Shown here piece by piece: positions 33,630-45,469 of a stretch of 64,000 nt of DNA. Each line of letters starts with the position of its first letter. The stretch's first letter is position 1. The stretch is from Leuctra nigra. Lineage: Eukaryota > Arthropoda > Insecta > Plecoptera > Leuctridae. A program made the translations under genes and the position numbers. The stretch is from the NCBI GenBank assembly GCA_934045905.1, contig OW203763.1, positions 48,038,775-48,102,774 of the forward strand, given 5' to 3'. The notes below the pieces were generated by a model, which saw only the letters and a program-made list of their open reading frames with translations, was not told the DNA's origin and ran no database searches.

Positions 33630-33710
33630 TTGTTTTATGCTGATGATGTGGTGGTGTGGGGAGACACTAGAGAGGAGGTGCAAATGAAGATCAATAAGTG
33701 GAGTAAAGCC
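33630..33710 (+). pseudogene. LINE RT motif C fragment in the robl intron
   Basis: Reads LFYADDVVVWGDTREEVQMK then INKWSKA: the YADD catalytic motif and following segment, closely related to LLYADDVMVWGETEEEL of the LINE in the YOD1 intron. It continues at 34138 after an intervening TIR element. Confidence 0.85.
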
Positions 33711-34112
33711 TGATGCACAATTGAATTAAGGTTTATGGTTTAGTGTTTAGTGTTTAGTATTTAAGAGAAATGAAAGGTGCTGTTATAACGTTACCATGCA
33801 CAACTGTCATAAGCGTTATAAGGTTTAGTGTTTAAGGTTTAAGCTGAAAAAAGAAATCAACAAAATCCATTTCTTATTGCAAAACACTATTTAACCTTAT
33901 GACGAACCAATCAGAAGAGAGCAGAGTAAATGTCAATGTCAAATTCGTACGGTAAAATGAAAAGTCGTCTGAATTAATGTCATTGGAAGCATTTTAATTT
34001 GATATTTGTGCCTAGTCTTGCTCATATATTTGTTTCCATATCATTTTTCGATCAATTATTTAATTTTATCACGTGGTGAAATAACCTCGTGAAATAAGCA
34101 ATTGTGCACTGG
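33711..34112. mobile_element. TIR element inserted within the LINE relic
   Basis: TGATGCACAATTG at left and CAATTGTGCACTGG at right are inverted ends. The insertion separates two collinear pieces of one RT frame. Size about 400 bp; exact boundaries and TSD are uncertain. The interior has GTTTAGTGTTTAGTGTTTAG repeats and no ORF. Confidence 0.65.
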
Positions 34113-34137
34113 ACTCTGTTATAACATCTTAAACACT

Positions 34138-34230
34138 AATGAAGAAGATGAGAAGATGGGTTTGAGAGTAAGTGTAGAGAAGAGCCAAGTAATGACAATG
34201 GAATGGAGAGACAAGACACGGACATCCAAG
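34138..34230 (+). pseudogene. LINE RT fragment downstream of motif C
   Basis: Reads EDEKMGLRVSVEKSQVMTME then WRDKTRTS, which corresponds to the segment directly after YADD in the same LINE family (KYGLEISKEKSETMAMERR in the YOD1-intron copy). It continues the 33630-33710 piece. Confidence 0.8.
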
Positions 34231-34546
34231 AATCAAGATTCGAGTGTGTTGGAACCAGGGACGGATTATAATTATGCATGGGAATTGTATTTTTCACTAA
34301 GGAGAGCTGACTCAATTATATGTTGCAGTGTCTAGAGCCCTGGCATTTACTTCTGTCTTCATAAAAGTTATTGGCAGAGAAAATCAGGGGTGATCAACTG
34401 AACAACATATTCAACACTTAATGAATAGATAATCATCCTACGGCATAAAACTTCACCACTCAATTTTTTTTAAGTTTTAATTTACAAGACTTTCCCCCAG
34501 TGTTGTCACCATCTAAAAACTCCTACAATCTTCAAAACCTAGCCTT

Positions 34547-34792
34547 CTACATAATCTTTTTGCAATAGTCAAGGAATTTTCTACTGAAACAAGAGTTGGA
34601 GAGCCTAAGGAAGTCCACGATATCTGCGAGACGATTCCGGAACCAGACATCCCGACTAGCTATATGACATAGCGAGCAGAATCTGGCTCGTAAGTTTGCA
34701 CCCTTCACGATCATCGAAGTGGAGCTCATACACTTACGTTTGCCATACATCATTTGACTGAACATTTGTACAACTTTTGTCGCCTTTCGCAT
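34547..34792 (-). other. 81-codon frame of unknown nature in the robl intron
   Basis: ATG to TAG, with protein-like composition (DVWFRNRLADIVDFLRLSNS) and several cysteines. Same strand as robl but not spliced into the 97-aa product. No family recognised; it could be a TE remnant or chance. Confidence 0.25.
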
Positions 34793-34921
34793 TATTTATG
34801 TACCTAACTGTTCATAGTGTTCACTTAGAAAAGAAACAAAAGGAAAATCAAATAATATAATAATATATGTTGTGTCTAATGCCTATATGTCAGGGAGCCA
34901 TTAACCTAAAATTTCTCCTAC

Positions 34922-35003
34922 CTTCAGAATTAATAACCATTGTTCCAACGACTCCTTTGTGAGATTGAATTCGTTTTAGAGTTTCTTCAACTTCGCTCGC
35001 CAT
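34922..35003 (-). CDS. DYNLRB1 / robl: Dynein light chain roadblock, exon 1 (residues 1-27 plus one base)
   Basis: The minus strand reads ATG at 35003, then [27 protein letters not shown] and a phase-1 donor G|GTAGGA. This is the conserved N-terminal helix and first strand of Roadblock/LC7 proteins (human: [20 protein letters not shown]). Only this ATG gives the family length. The exon is 82 bp and too short for simple ORF scanning. Confidence 0.96.
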
Positions 35004-36839
35004 ATTTCATACATAAGCTGCCTCCCTATGCCACAAGATTGAATAAACAATGACACTTGTTAAATCTATAAACGCATGCAAGAAGAAATGCAAGAAGAAG
35101 AACGGAGTTTAACTTTCGCCAATAGTCGATCCACAATCTTAAGGGAGAAAATAACATTGATTCGTAATTGGCGATCGATTTCTACGTCGAGTCAATGCTA
35201 ATCTCTCATGAGTTGTCGATAATAAAGTTCGTTCACGATAAGAATATCACTGACGTTTTAGTCGATCACGTCGTTCATTGGTCAGTCACTTGAACACTGC
35301 CCTGTCAATGGCAAGACTTTCTTCTTTGTATTATTGAAATTGTATAAATTATGTCAAATACACAATTTTTAATAGTAGTAAATATTATAAAAATTCAATA
35401 AAATTGATTTATTTTTATCTACAGCCGTATTATACACATTTTTTGATTATTATATTGATATTTACATGTTTAGGTATACGTTCACTTGACTACGGTAGTA
35501 CACGCCGCCATTACGGCTTGCAATTCTAATCGTGAATGAACTTTAGTTAATAGACCATAACGGAAAGTTGCCAGCGCCACCACATGAACTAAGTAAGATG
35601 TGTCTGCGCATGCGCTACCGCAAGGTCAAGTGTGTGATACCTCGACGCGGGAACCATTCCCGGCAGCTGTCTCTTGTTAAATTACGAAGTTTTGTTTTGA
35701 AATTACAACAGATATGGTTATTGGAAATACAAGCTGATAGTGGTCATTTGTCTTGCAAAAGGTGCAGTTTATTTGAGTGTAAACGTAATACCAAAACATT
35801 ACTCCTATTATTTATTAAATAAATGTACAAAATGCCTAAATCTGCTACTAAGACCATGGAGGAGGAGCGGCTATCACACGGATTCCGACCGAGCCAGCGA
35901 GGTCGGTTTTAGTACCGAACGAGAGCGCTAGTCATTTCTGTTTGGCTCCAGTTCAAAATACCCTTTTCCTATAATACCCAAAGCCTAGTCGGCATATCTG
36001 TGGGCAGTCGAAGCTCTTTGGGATGTCTTCTTTATCGGCATATGTGTGCCGCGTGATTTAAACTCTCACTTATAATATTTACACATTTTTGTTTCGCTAA
36101 AACTACTTAGTAAAGTTAAAGATACTGATGTAAACTCAATTTTATGAAAACCACATAAATTACCAATCTTATTGCAAATAAAATCATCAAAAATTAGTCC
36201 GAATTTTTTGAAGAAAACTGTTTATTGACAATAATTTAATTTTTTTTGAACCATTCAAATAATTAAATATAATTAGAATGGCTCTTTTTTATGCGATTCT
36301 AGCTTATAAACACCAACTTAAAAGACAATATGTGACCATTATGATGTGACCAAGCTGAAAAAGTAGATCCAATTTACTAAATTTTAAGTCCAGTTTGGTG
36401 GATCAACGTTGGTGGGCACTCATATTGGGCTATCCATGAGGTTGATGTCGGCGAAAAATTGTCTATGCTAATTATGTGCGACATACAGAAATAAATATCA
36501 ATATTTTATTGAGATCAGGGTTCAATGTTGTTAATCAGGTACCATTGGCTTTATCTGACATTAGAGTAGCCTGTACCCATGTTAACCAATACTTAAAAAA
36601 ATAAAAAAATATACCTTCTCATTTCTCTTTTTACTAAGCATATTTTTATGAAATTATGAATCCCATAATAATCATAGGAAGTTCATAAAGTTGCGTTTTC
36701 AGAGAGCATACTAGATATAGTAGTCAACGATAGTAGTATAAGCTTAGAGGTAAGTGTTTAAGCAGATGTTGCTTATTACATTGCTTACTTTCAAATGTTG
36801 TGTTTCCAATTTTTATTTTTTTTACTTCACTACTTTTTG
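35004..36839. other. robl upstream region, no gene found
   Basis: The part just above 35003 on minus must contain the robl promoter and 5' UTR, but I see no clear TATA or initiator. The patch at 35560-35660 is slightly GC-richer. Nothing else can be supported. Confidence 0.45.
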
Positions 36840-37520
36840 AGAAGTAGTAGTAGGGCTTTATTATAGCTATCAAGATATTTTTTAAATTACATACAATGCA
36901 TACAGTCAATACCAATAACATACAAATCAATATATCAATCAATATAAAGTTCATATTTAGTCAAATATAAAAACACAAAAATACAATTATATTGCATCTA
37001 CAACATACCACAGTAATGCATCATACATATTCGCACTACAATACAAACATATATGTAGCAGATTATAACAGAATTGCAACTTAGTATATACACATACTAT
37101 TACTACACATACACATACTTACTATTTACACATTCACAGTTATTTCGTAGCCGAGCATTATGATTGTTAGAAACGTTTAAATCAATAATCAACTTTACTA
37201 TAAGGTATTTTGGAGTCAATCCTATACCTATAGTCATACGAAATACAAAAGTCAGAGTATTCAGTTAGATACGTTGCTTAACAGTAATCCACTTTAATGC
37301 ATTGCACATCTTCATTATGGATGTGCCTCTATTTACCAATATTATTGATCTCATTATTTTGTTTTGTAACTTCTGTAATTTACTAATATCGATTTGATTT
37401 AATAAGAACAAAATAGAGCTGCAGAAATCTAAATGGGGTGCGATAATAGCTTCACAGATATGGATTTTGCTGCTTAAAGGGAGATTTTCGCAATTTCTCT
37501 GAAATAAAACTTTCTAATGA
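36840..37520 (-). pseudogene. LINE RT C-terminal fragment (CR1/Jockey-like) with 3' tail
   Basis: The minus strand reads VLFQRNCENLPLSSKIHICE, AIIAPHLDFCSSILFLLNQI, DISKLQKLQNKIMRSILVN, later LKWITVKQR, then after a stop FRMTIG...LTPKYL...NNHNARLRNN. The APHLDFCSSILF and LQKLQNKxMR blocks mark the thumb region of CR1/Jockey-group RTs. In-frame stops make it dead. The downstream part to about 36840 looks like its 3' UTR, ending in a (TAG/CTA)n-like tail. Confidence 0.85.
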
Positions 37521-38714
37521 AAGTGTAGAGGTAGAAGAAACATGAAGTGCCGAAGATTAGAGGCAGAAAAAACTGAAGATGACCCAGAATATTATTATGA
37601 CGGGCATGTTAGGTTGAAAACAATTCCCAAAAGTGTAAGTTTTAACCATCGCACGGCACACTTTATGTGCAACTTGAAGGGATTTTTTTTCAAACGCATG
37701 GATTAGGTGATAAAATATGATAGCATAGCATCATAATATTCATATTCGATGAAGTTTATGCTAACTCTTCATCTACGTCTAGTTGTTGAGCTCTGATTTC
37801 ATTCATGATAATAACATTAGTATTTATTGTCAATGAACCTGACCACCAGCCAATCCGTTTCGTTCAAATACCGTTTTATGATTTGATGGGATGTACCTAT
37901 ACACATACCTATATACATTTATCTCTGACTCCTAACCAAATCACTCGAAATTTTGACCATGTACCTATCTATACACTTATTCTTCAAATTAAGTGTTTAG
38001 GAAATGTAAGGCTCTTACATTTAAGCTCTTTTAATTAAAATTTGTAGTTGGCAAACAAAATAACAATCAATCAATAATTAATTAATCTTTAGATTGATTT
38101 CTTGCCCAAACATTTCTCAAACATTTTTTGAAGATAATGACATACTATATTAAAAACCTGCAAAATTTCGTTATAGTCTCCAGTTAGCTCCAATTAAAGG
38201 TTTCTTTAATACAAATGTATGTACACACAACAAATCATAAAACGTTATTTTAACGAAACGGATTGGTAGATTAGATTGGTCAGGTTCGGTTTCAATCAAT
38301 GAAATCAGAGCTGAACTACAAGAGTTACTTAATAGATGATGACGAGTTAGCATCATAGACTTCATAGGAATGTCATCAAATTTTATTCAGCCAAACCATT
38401 TCTTTCAAACACATTTTTATCATTTGTAGAGTGTACATAAATATACTGCCATTAGCATTGCCGGTATAGGGCTGGAAAACGTGTATATTAATAATATAGG
38501 AAAACGCTCTGTGTAACGCTTTGGGAAGCGAGCCTTCGTACTGCATGTGATTTGATATGCGTTTGCAAGTTTCTGCTCTATACATGCCTTGAAATGGAAG
38601 CATCAAGATAGCCGTAAAATTCCGTATAATTATTGGCATAAATTAGCAAAAAATACAAGATTATAGAAGACAACAACTTTTGAAAATAACAACAGATTAG
38701 TCTGAAAATTAGCA
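37521..38714. other. Non-coding, nothing identified
   Basis: AT-rich. The open frames lack motifs. There is a weak inverted similarity between 37850-37890 and 38215-38290 (CGTTTCGTTCAAATACCGTTTTATG-like), probably another decayed repeat. Confidence 0.45.
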
Positions 38715-40720
38715 AAAATTACCTAAAATGTTGGTCCCAATGACCATGCAAAGTTTTAAGTTGATCGATCAAACGGTTCAAGTTTAAAAAATCACAGGAA
38801 AGATGGTTATAAAATAGTATAGGTACCAATGGAAGGATTTGGAAGATTGAATACAATGTCGGTGGAAATAACTTTGCAAAATTTCAAATTGATCGGACAA
38901 ACCAACCGAAATGTGTTATTTTTTAAATTTGAACCAATCAGTGGAATTAAAAAATTGTGGTTTGCAACGCCCAGAAATGGTCAGTACATGCGTGCAAAAT
39001 TTCAGTTCGATCGAAGAAAAACTGTGACTTCAGCCTCGGAAACAGAAAAAACGAGGTCCATGACAAAAGAGCCAAAAGGAGTCGATGGCTAAAATGCATA
39101 AATATGTAACACAAATAAATCAAACACAAATATTGTGAAATATGTAGTTGCATTTTGAACCATACATGTTTGAACCAAAGTGACTGAAACATGTTTTATA
39201 TTTAGAAATTTTATTAATTTTAAGTACACAAAATGTAAACTATCTGAACCATTTCTACTTGGATAATGTCTAAGATACTACAAAACTATATGATCATCAT
39301 TCATGCATCATTAAGCCCACCCATATCACAATAACATCACACTATACGAGTTCATATTGGACAATTTCAATTGTAAGCTAATCGGATTTCAGAGTTTTAC
39401 TCGAAACCCTAGAGTTTCAGTGGCTAGAATGTTAAATTGTCCAATTTCAATTGTACCGGGTGGTGAAAAAAAACGTGTTTGAAAGGTCACTCCGACAAAA
39501 CTACACACTTTAGAAAACATATGTAAATATAATGTGTGCAATTTTCAGAAATATTTAATTTAGGAGAAAAAAGTTAGACATTTGAATTAAGATGTTGAAA
39601 CTAGTTTATACCAGCGTTATTAAACGTAACATAAATTTTAATAGCATTGAAAACAAAAATGAAATATTCGTGACCACTAATTTCGGTGTCACATTCAGAA
39701 ATCTATAAATCGCATAGTCCACAAGGAAAACGTTCATTTCTAAAAAAAAATCCTATTCAATATAATGATGAAACTTGCACATATTAAATTACGATATTTT
39801 CTACAATGGACGTTTTTTCTACAATCGTTGATGTAACGATCACTTTAATTTAAACAGTAATATTCTTTTAGTTTTAATGCTTTAATCTTTGATTTAACGT
39901 ACGATTTCAATAAGATTTTTTTAACGAAGCATATTGTAATGCCACGTCCTTATACCTTGTTCACACAATGACTTTCAACTGCAGTTGAAATCTCTTTACC
40001 AGCTGCAGTTGAAATCTCGACTAACTTTCCAGAACTAAATTGAGATTTCAACTTGTCTGTGGTATTGTATTAGTCATCTCAAAATCGAATTTTGCAATAG
40101 TTGCGTGTTGACCCTCAATCTTGTATCAAATGCATTTATACAAGATTTTATTGCTATATTTAATGACCATGAGCAACCTTACCTGATATTCAATATTCAT
40201 AATATTATAAATCAATTTGTTTATGAATCCAAAATCTTGCTTGAACTCGACATGAGTAATCGCTTATCTAGGGCAATAGGTGAAACATTGGGAGTATCAA
40301 ACATGGTAGCTCTCAAAGTATCAGAGAGGAAAGATTCTAATAAACTTTTATAAGAGACAATTTCAAGTTGCTTAAGTACAGTAACGTCAATACTTAAGGA
40401 CCAGAAATAATGCTCTGTTAAACAAGAAGTTAAGTTTAGAAGTTGCTTAGTGGCCATTCATACGTTTGCCTATGACTCCTTTTGACTCTTTAGACACGGA
40501 CCTTGTTTTCTTTTTGTCTGCTACCTGGAGCAATAGTGGTCACACCGTTTCACCGATCAATCTGAAATTTTGCATTTCTTAGGACCACATTTTCGGTTTA
40601 AAGACCCAAATATTTTGGAAATCCTTTCAATGGTTAAAATTAAAATAAATAACATGAAGTTCCCCTCTAATTGGCTGAAAAACTAAAATGGTCAGATCAA
40701 TTTCAAATTTTGTATGGACA
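38715..40720. repeat. Inverted-repeat element about 1.8-2.0 kb
   Basis: The left arm (about 38870-39105) contains CAAAATTTCAGTTCGATCG, then AACGAGGTCCATGACAAA and GAGCCAAAAGGAGTC. The complement of 40440-40700 has matching CAAAATTTCAGATTGATCGG, AACAAGGTCCGTGTCTAAA and GAGTCAAAAGGAGTC. The arms also carry repeated 'AAATTTCAxxTTGATCGG' lines. The 87-codon frame at 38829 is a by-product. No transposase. Boundaries are approximate. Confidence 0.6.
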
Positions 40721-41295
40721 TATATATATTACCATCTATTAGACTATTATTATACATATTTTCATCCCAATTAGTAAAAAACCTATGAACTTACTGACAT
40801 TTTATATATATAAATCTTTATTAACAGACTCTGCCGAAAATTCGGTTGCCAAAAAGACACAGAATAACAATACAATTGAAAATATAAAAGATTAATACGG
40901 ATAGGGAAAAATATTTACATTTAAGACAAAAAATTCAGAAATGAAGTATCGAAATGAATGTTTTTCCATTGCAACTGAATCTGATTTACTTTATGTACCA
41001 GAGTGTTAAATGGCCATTCTCAGTTTCAATGGAAAAAGCTACTTTTATGTTGATTGAGTGGATCATATTGTAATTCAATATGGATGTATACCTATGTTTT
41101 CTGTTGCTTGGTAAGGAATTTAGGTTTTAGAATTGAACTATGTATAGGTGATCGCTCATGCGTTATACTGAGCGTTTTCCTAGTAATATTATCTGTTAAC
41201 TTTAGCGGCCATTGAAAATTTTTCACATAGTTCTGTATTCATTCGAAACAAGGACGATTATTTGATTTAATAAAACAAAAATCACTAAATCCAAC
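40721..41295. other. Non-coding, nothing identified
   Basis: AT-rich with no supported feature. Confidence 0.45.
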
Positions 41296-41420
41296 TAGAA
41301 GACATATTCAGTGGAGTCATGATGATAGGAATGGATGCGCAAAGTGATAAATATCCGGTCAAACCGAGGCATCTCACTTGCTGGGATAGAGCTCAACCAA
41401 CTCAGCTACCTGGCCGGCCA
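41296..41420 (-). mobile_element. tRNA-derived SINE, copy C (diverged)
   Basis: On minus, a tRNA-like head GGTAGCTGAGTTGGTTGAGC ... GCAAGTGAGATGCCTCGGTT is followed by a body GATATTTATCA...CATCC...ATCATCATGACTCCA. The head and the spaced body words match the SINE copies at 49066 and 61403, but the 3' end differs, so it is a subfamily or sister family. Confidence 0.75.
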
Positions 41421-41938
41421 TAGGGACATCATTAGACACACTGCACTGATACAGAAAGTACTTTTTCAGACTGATAAAAAACATGATTGACTATTATTAT
41501 TAAGTCTATATATCCTCAGCAGAGCCGAGGTTCCACTAGTGTGAATGTAACATAGAGAAGGGAGGAGAGGAAACCCCTATTCCTATGAAAGATGCCAAGG
41601 GGGTCAACGGTTTAACGTCGCAACTCAAGTCGTCAGCACCCTATATGTGGATTGGATTTTTTTGTGAAATAACAGCATTTTGCAAACCCCTTAGTGAGCT
41701 CAACCCCTGCTCGCTTTAAAGGTTGTAAGCTTTCTAGAACCACTTGCGTAGCAACACTAGACAGAGCATGAAACATAATTTGCCAACATAATTTGCACAA
41801 TTCTGCATGGCAAAAATTTACTACAAACTCAAAACTAGAGACAACATTACATTGACACAATGTATAAACTACATTCAGTTAGAATAATTGATTTGAGACA
41901 TCTTGCCCCACATTCTGTAATTTCTAGGATCATCTGTA

Positions 41939-42123
41939 AAGCCCCATTTACACGGTGCAATTTCTTGAACAACTTCTGTGTCACATTCACATTTTTCATA
42001 CACATTTGTATTAACACGACGCAGCTTTCTGTCACAGAACTTAAAACATGTTATAATTTCCATTCAAGAAATGTGACACAGAAGTGTGGTACAGAAGTTG
42101 TACAAGAAATTGCACTGAGGCTT
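41939..42123. mobile_element. Foldback MITE about 185 bp
   Basis: Inverted ends AAGCCCCATTTACACGGTGC..AATTTCTTG and CAAGAAATTGCACTGAGGCTT, with CAACTTCTGTGTCACATT pairing with AATGTGACACAGAAGT inside. The interior frames are by-products. Confidence 0.7.
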
Positions 42124-42217
42124 AAGATGAACTTGTAATTTTACCAAAAATAATAGTGAGGAAGCCTAATTGTTTATGTGTATTTTGTGTAACATTGTCA
42201 TCCGCTCTATGCTGGGA

Positions 42218-42301
42218 TTCGTTACTGCTACAACGGCAGCAATGAATACTTTCATCGATGTAGAAGGTCGGTCACTCATCTTTACCATACTGGCTTTATA
42301 A
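42218..42301 (+). pseudogene. RT-like peptide fragment, copy 2
   Basis: The frame FVTATTAAMNTFIDVEGRSL followed by IFTILAL and TAA is aligned codon by codon with the 19900 copy (F-TA--AA-N-F-DVEG ... ILAL-stop), with one extra codon. Many of the differences are at third positions. Confidence 0.35.
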
Positions 42302-42399
42302 AGATTAATTCTGTTTACGATAAAGTATTGTCTTTGTTTTTAAAAATACATCTTTATATGAAGCAGATTTGATGAACCTACTGTGCTAGGTTTTCCTGC

Positions 42400-42424
42400 G
42401 ATTGTATTGTATTGTATTGTATTT
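42400..42424. repeat. TATTG pentanucleotide repeat
   Basis: Four to five consecutive TATTG units. Confidence 0.85.
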
Positions 42425-43684
42425 TATTATCATCCCGTGGACAAGTAGGTACATAATACATGTGGTACATTTGGTGCAATGTGAGACAATTTCATTCGGC
42501 ACAGCAGAAAATTTGACCATGGTCCATTACGGTAAGAGGTGATGCCGCCCTTTGTCTACATTTACTAAGGACAGAGTTACAAATCCCAAACAAAGAAGCG
42601 TTTTTCAATGGTGCAACGCTGAAAGACAATTAAAAATTGTTATGAAACGATCAAGATATTTATCGAGAACACCGATATTGTATCGAGTTGCATGACATGT
42701 TCACTAAATAATTGTACGGTATAATATTCAATAGGGTAGTTTCACCATGTTTCACCACCTCTATATACAATGGGAATTGGGAATAGGCTCATTCCCCTAC
42801 TTGGAATCTCGGCATAGGACAGTAGTTTCATCATGGCAACCTAGCCTTACTTCGTGAAGAGCTTTCTACTATTATCTAGGTAGGTAGGTACTACGAAGTA
42901 AAACGTGACACCTAATACCTTTAGCTACTCTCAGTCATACGTTCTACCCTTAGACCATGTATGGTTCTACCTTCCCAAAAATAATTATAATATTGCACTC
43001 TTTGGGCTGACAGTACGAAATTAAGGACATTACAAATTGCATATTAATACTATAACCTCAATTACTTATAACAAAACTGCCAAAGAGCTTCATAATATAG
43101 CGACCTTAGGGAACTTCTTTATCGACTTTGGGTATTATAGGAAAAGGGTATTTTGGGCTGACAGCCATGAGTATAGAAAATATTATTTTTGTAATGTTGG
43201 TGGCTTCATGTTTTTTTTTTTTTTTTTTTTTGAACATTGGCTGTTTGATTGGCTGGTTGGTCGCAGGTCGGGCCGTCGGGTCGTCGTCGGTTCGGTCGTC
43301 GAGCGAGATAGGAATTTACTGGCATGGTTTTTAGACTGGCTGGTTTTAAAAGCTTGAATTTGCTAAAGGAGTCGTCTTGGAAACCCGTGTAAAAGGTAGG
43401 TAGGTAGGTAGTAAATCAGATTGCAGTGCAGTTAATTGTACAATCTGTTAAGGATTGCCTAGAGATTTATATTACTTTCGGCACCGTTGGTCATGTGGAC
43501 AGTCATGCCGTTCAAGCGCCCCTCTGGTTCTAGAGATTTCAATTTTCTATATTTTATTATTTAATATGGTGTTATGTAGAGAGTTGTGCTTGATAACTAT
43601 ACACGCAGATTCATGCTTGGTTAGATTGGCATAAGGTATAGCTAATTACAGAAAGGAGGTCCAACACAGCGTTACAGATGGGCA

Positions 43685-43768
43685 GGCTGCAGGAGGTAAC
43701 CTAGGTACCTACCTAGTAGGTAGGTAATTACCTAGGTACCTAGTACTATATACCTCCTAGGTAACTAG
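43685..43768. repeat. GGTA/TACC/CCTAGG-rich simple sequence
   Basis: A run of interleaved AGGTACCTACCTAGTAGG-type words, highly palindromic. It directly abuts the TIR element at 43769. Similar words are scattered over the whole window. Confidence 0.8.
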
Positions 43769-44344
43769 TACTACGTAAACCAGGGCAGTTCAAACCGCTT
43801 TAGTCAATTCGGTTTGAGTTGAAATCGGTTTGAAACCTGTGATATACACATCGGATTGAACTTAATTCGGTTTCGTTCAAGTCGCTTCTCAAAGTGAACT
43901 GGAGGTTGCAAACCGATTTGAAATAACCTGCTATACTGTTCAATGCGCATTGACGGTGAGCGCGCATCTCATCATAATACTTTTTCCGGTAAAAGTAGTT
44001 GCGATTTGAGACGTGTGTTTGTGATTTTGTAACGTGTTTGCTTGACGAGTTGATTCTATTTTGTAAAGTACAGAATAAAGTTATTATGGATGATTTACAG
44101 AAAGTAGATTCTAATTTTCTAACGTCAAAGCCTAATTCCTCAAATGAGTGGCCTTCAACACAGGTTTGACGTTTAGTTACCTACCTATTTCTATTTCCGG
44201 TAGGCTACAGGAGGGAAATTTAATTTCAAATCGGTTTGCTTCAATACGCATGTGATGCAGCTTGGTATACGGTCACGCCCCAAACCGATTTCAACTCAAA
44301 CCGAATTGACTAAAGCGGTTTGAACTTGCCTGGTATACGTAGTA
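43769..44344 (+). mobile_element. TACTACG TIR element, full copy (576 bp)
   Basis: Inverted relative to the 31373-31944 copy and nearly identical to it along the whole length. Left end TACTACGTAAACCAGGGCAG (one change from TACTACGTATACC), right end CCTGGTATACGTAGTA. Low divergence between copies suggests recent activity. No ORF. Confidence 0.92.
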
Positions 44345-44879
44345 TAGGCAAGTAACTAGGTTCTAGCCTAGGCTGACATGGCCTAGGGCCAAATAGTTGC
44401 TTTTTGCAGTGCCATGAAGGGAAGGTGCTACTTCCTAGGTAGTACCTACTAGGTAGGTAGTACATACCTACATTCATTTACTAATGTTATACAAAGCATA
44501 CAAATTCCATTTACAAGCATAGGTGAACGCTGTTGGTATTATTTTTCGACAGCAGAGTGGCACTCGGTACCTACCTACTCCAATGTTTATTGAGCGAAGT
44601 TGACCTCCTACCGCAAGAAAGTAAGCCTAATTCGTAGGAGATTTAGAGCTGTAACCAGTAGACACGGAATACGAAATATCGAAGGATTCGTACGATAGTA
44701 CTCCACAATTTGATATTGGTTTATCAATTCAATCTAGAGGAGAATCAATGTCCCAGTTTCTGGCCACTTAAGCCTCCTGGCCTCTTTGACAGTTACTACT
44801 GCCTACCTACACCCAACACTTAAAGAGTTAAACAAACAGTTTCTACCTATTCTTTCTCAAATATCATTATAACAGTTGG

Positions 44880-45461
44880 CAGGGTGCGAATTGATGGGGT
44901 GATGGGGGGGGGGGGGATTTCCCCCCTCTGGTTTTCTCATCCCCGGCTCTGTTTCCCAATAAAGCTTCCCAGGGGGGGATAGAGTCTCCCCCCCCCCTCT
45001 GTAAAATGGTGACTTTTAATCAACAAAACAATAGTTACCTACTTTTTTCTGAAATAAATCTAAAATTATAAAAATAAATTGTCACACAAAACACTGTCAT
45101 ATTGCCTTAGTAGCAAATAAGCTGTATTTGATAAGATTTATTTTGCTTGCCCACCACTTCTGATTTCCCTTTTAAATTAAAAGCAAATCCTCTTTTATAA
45201 TGCCATTTGTTGTGATGTTTTTCATCACGACAAATGGCAAAAAATAGTGTACAAATCACTTAGAAATGCACCAAATCTAATCTTGAAATTCAAAATTTCC
45301 CGGGGCTATGCGCCCCGGACCCGCATGGTACTGGGGGGCCCTCCCCCCAGTCCCCCCATTGAATTCGTGGGCAATCGTATTTTTCGCCTTTGCTACCCAA
45401 CAAACTCAGAATTTTAATTTTTCCTATCCCCCCCTCTGAAAATTGAACAATTCGCACCCTG
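44880..45461. mobile_element. hAT-type MITE, CAGGGTGCG family, copy 2 (582 bp)
   Basis: Ends CAGGGTGCGAATTG and CAATTCGCACCCTG. The perfect 8-bp duplication is ACAGTTGG (44872-44879 and 45462-45469). It is the reverse complement of the 15462-16038 copy with small indels in the G/C runs. The frames within it are by-products. Confidence 0.95.
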
Positions 45462-45469
45462 ACAGTTGG

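Larger units (their letters stand above)
33410..34921 (-). other. robl intron, invaded by a LINE relic and a MITE
   Basis: On minus it starts GTAGGAG and ends TTTTTTCAG. It holds LINE RT pieces at 33630-33710 and 34138-34230 (plus strand), a TIR element between them, and an 81-codon minus-strand frame at 34547-34792 that I could not identify. Confidence 0.9.
41421..43684. other. Non-coding stretch with a foldback and an RT-like relic
   Basis: Contains the foldback 41939-42123, the RT-like peptide 42218-42301, a (TATTG)n run near 42405 and T18 near 43210. No supported exon. Confidence 0.5.

Noticed and set aside
38829..39092. 87-codon plus-strand protein
   Set aside because: Lies in the arm of an inverted-repeat element whose other arm does not keep the frame.
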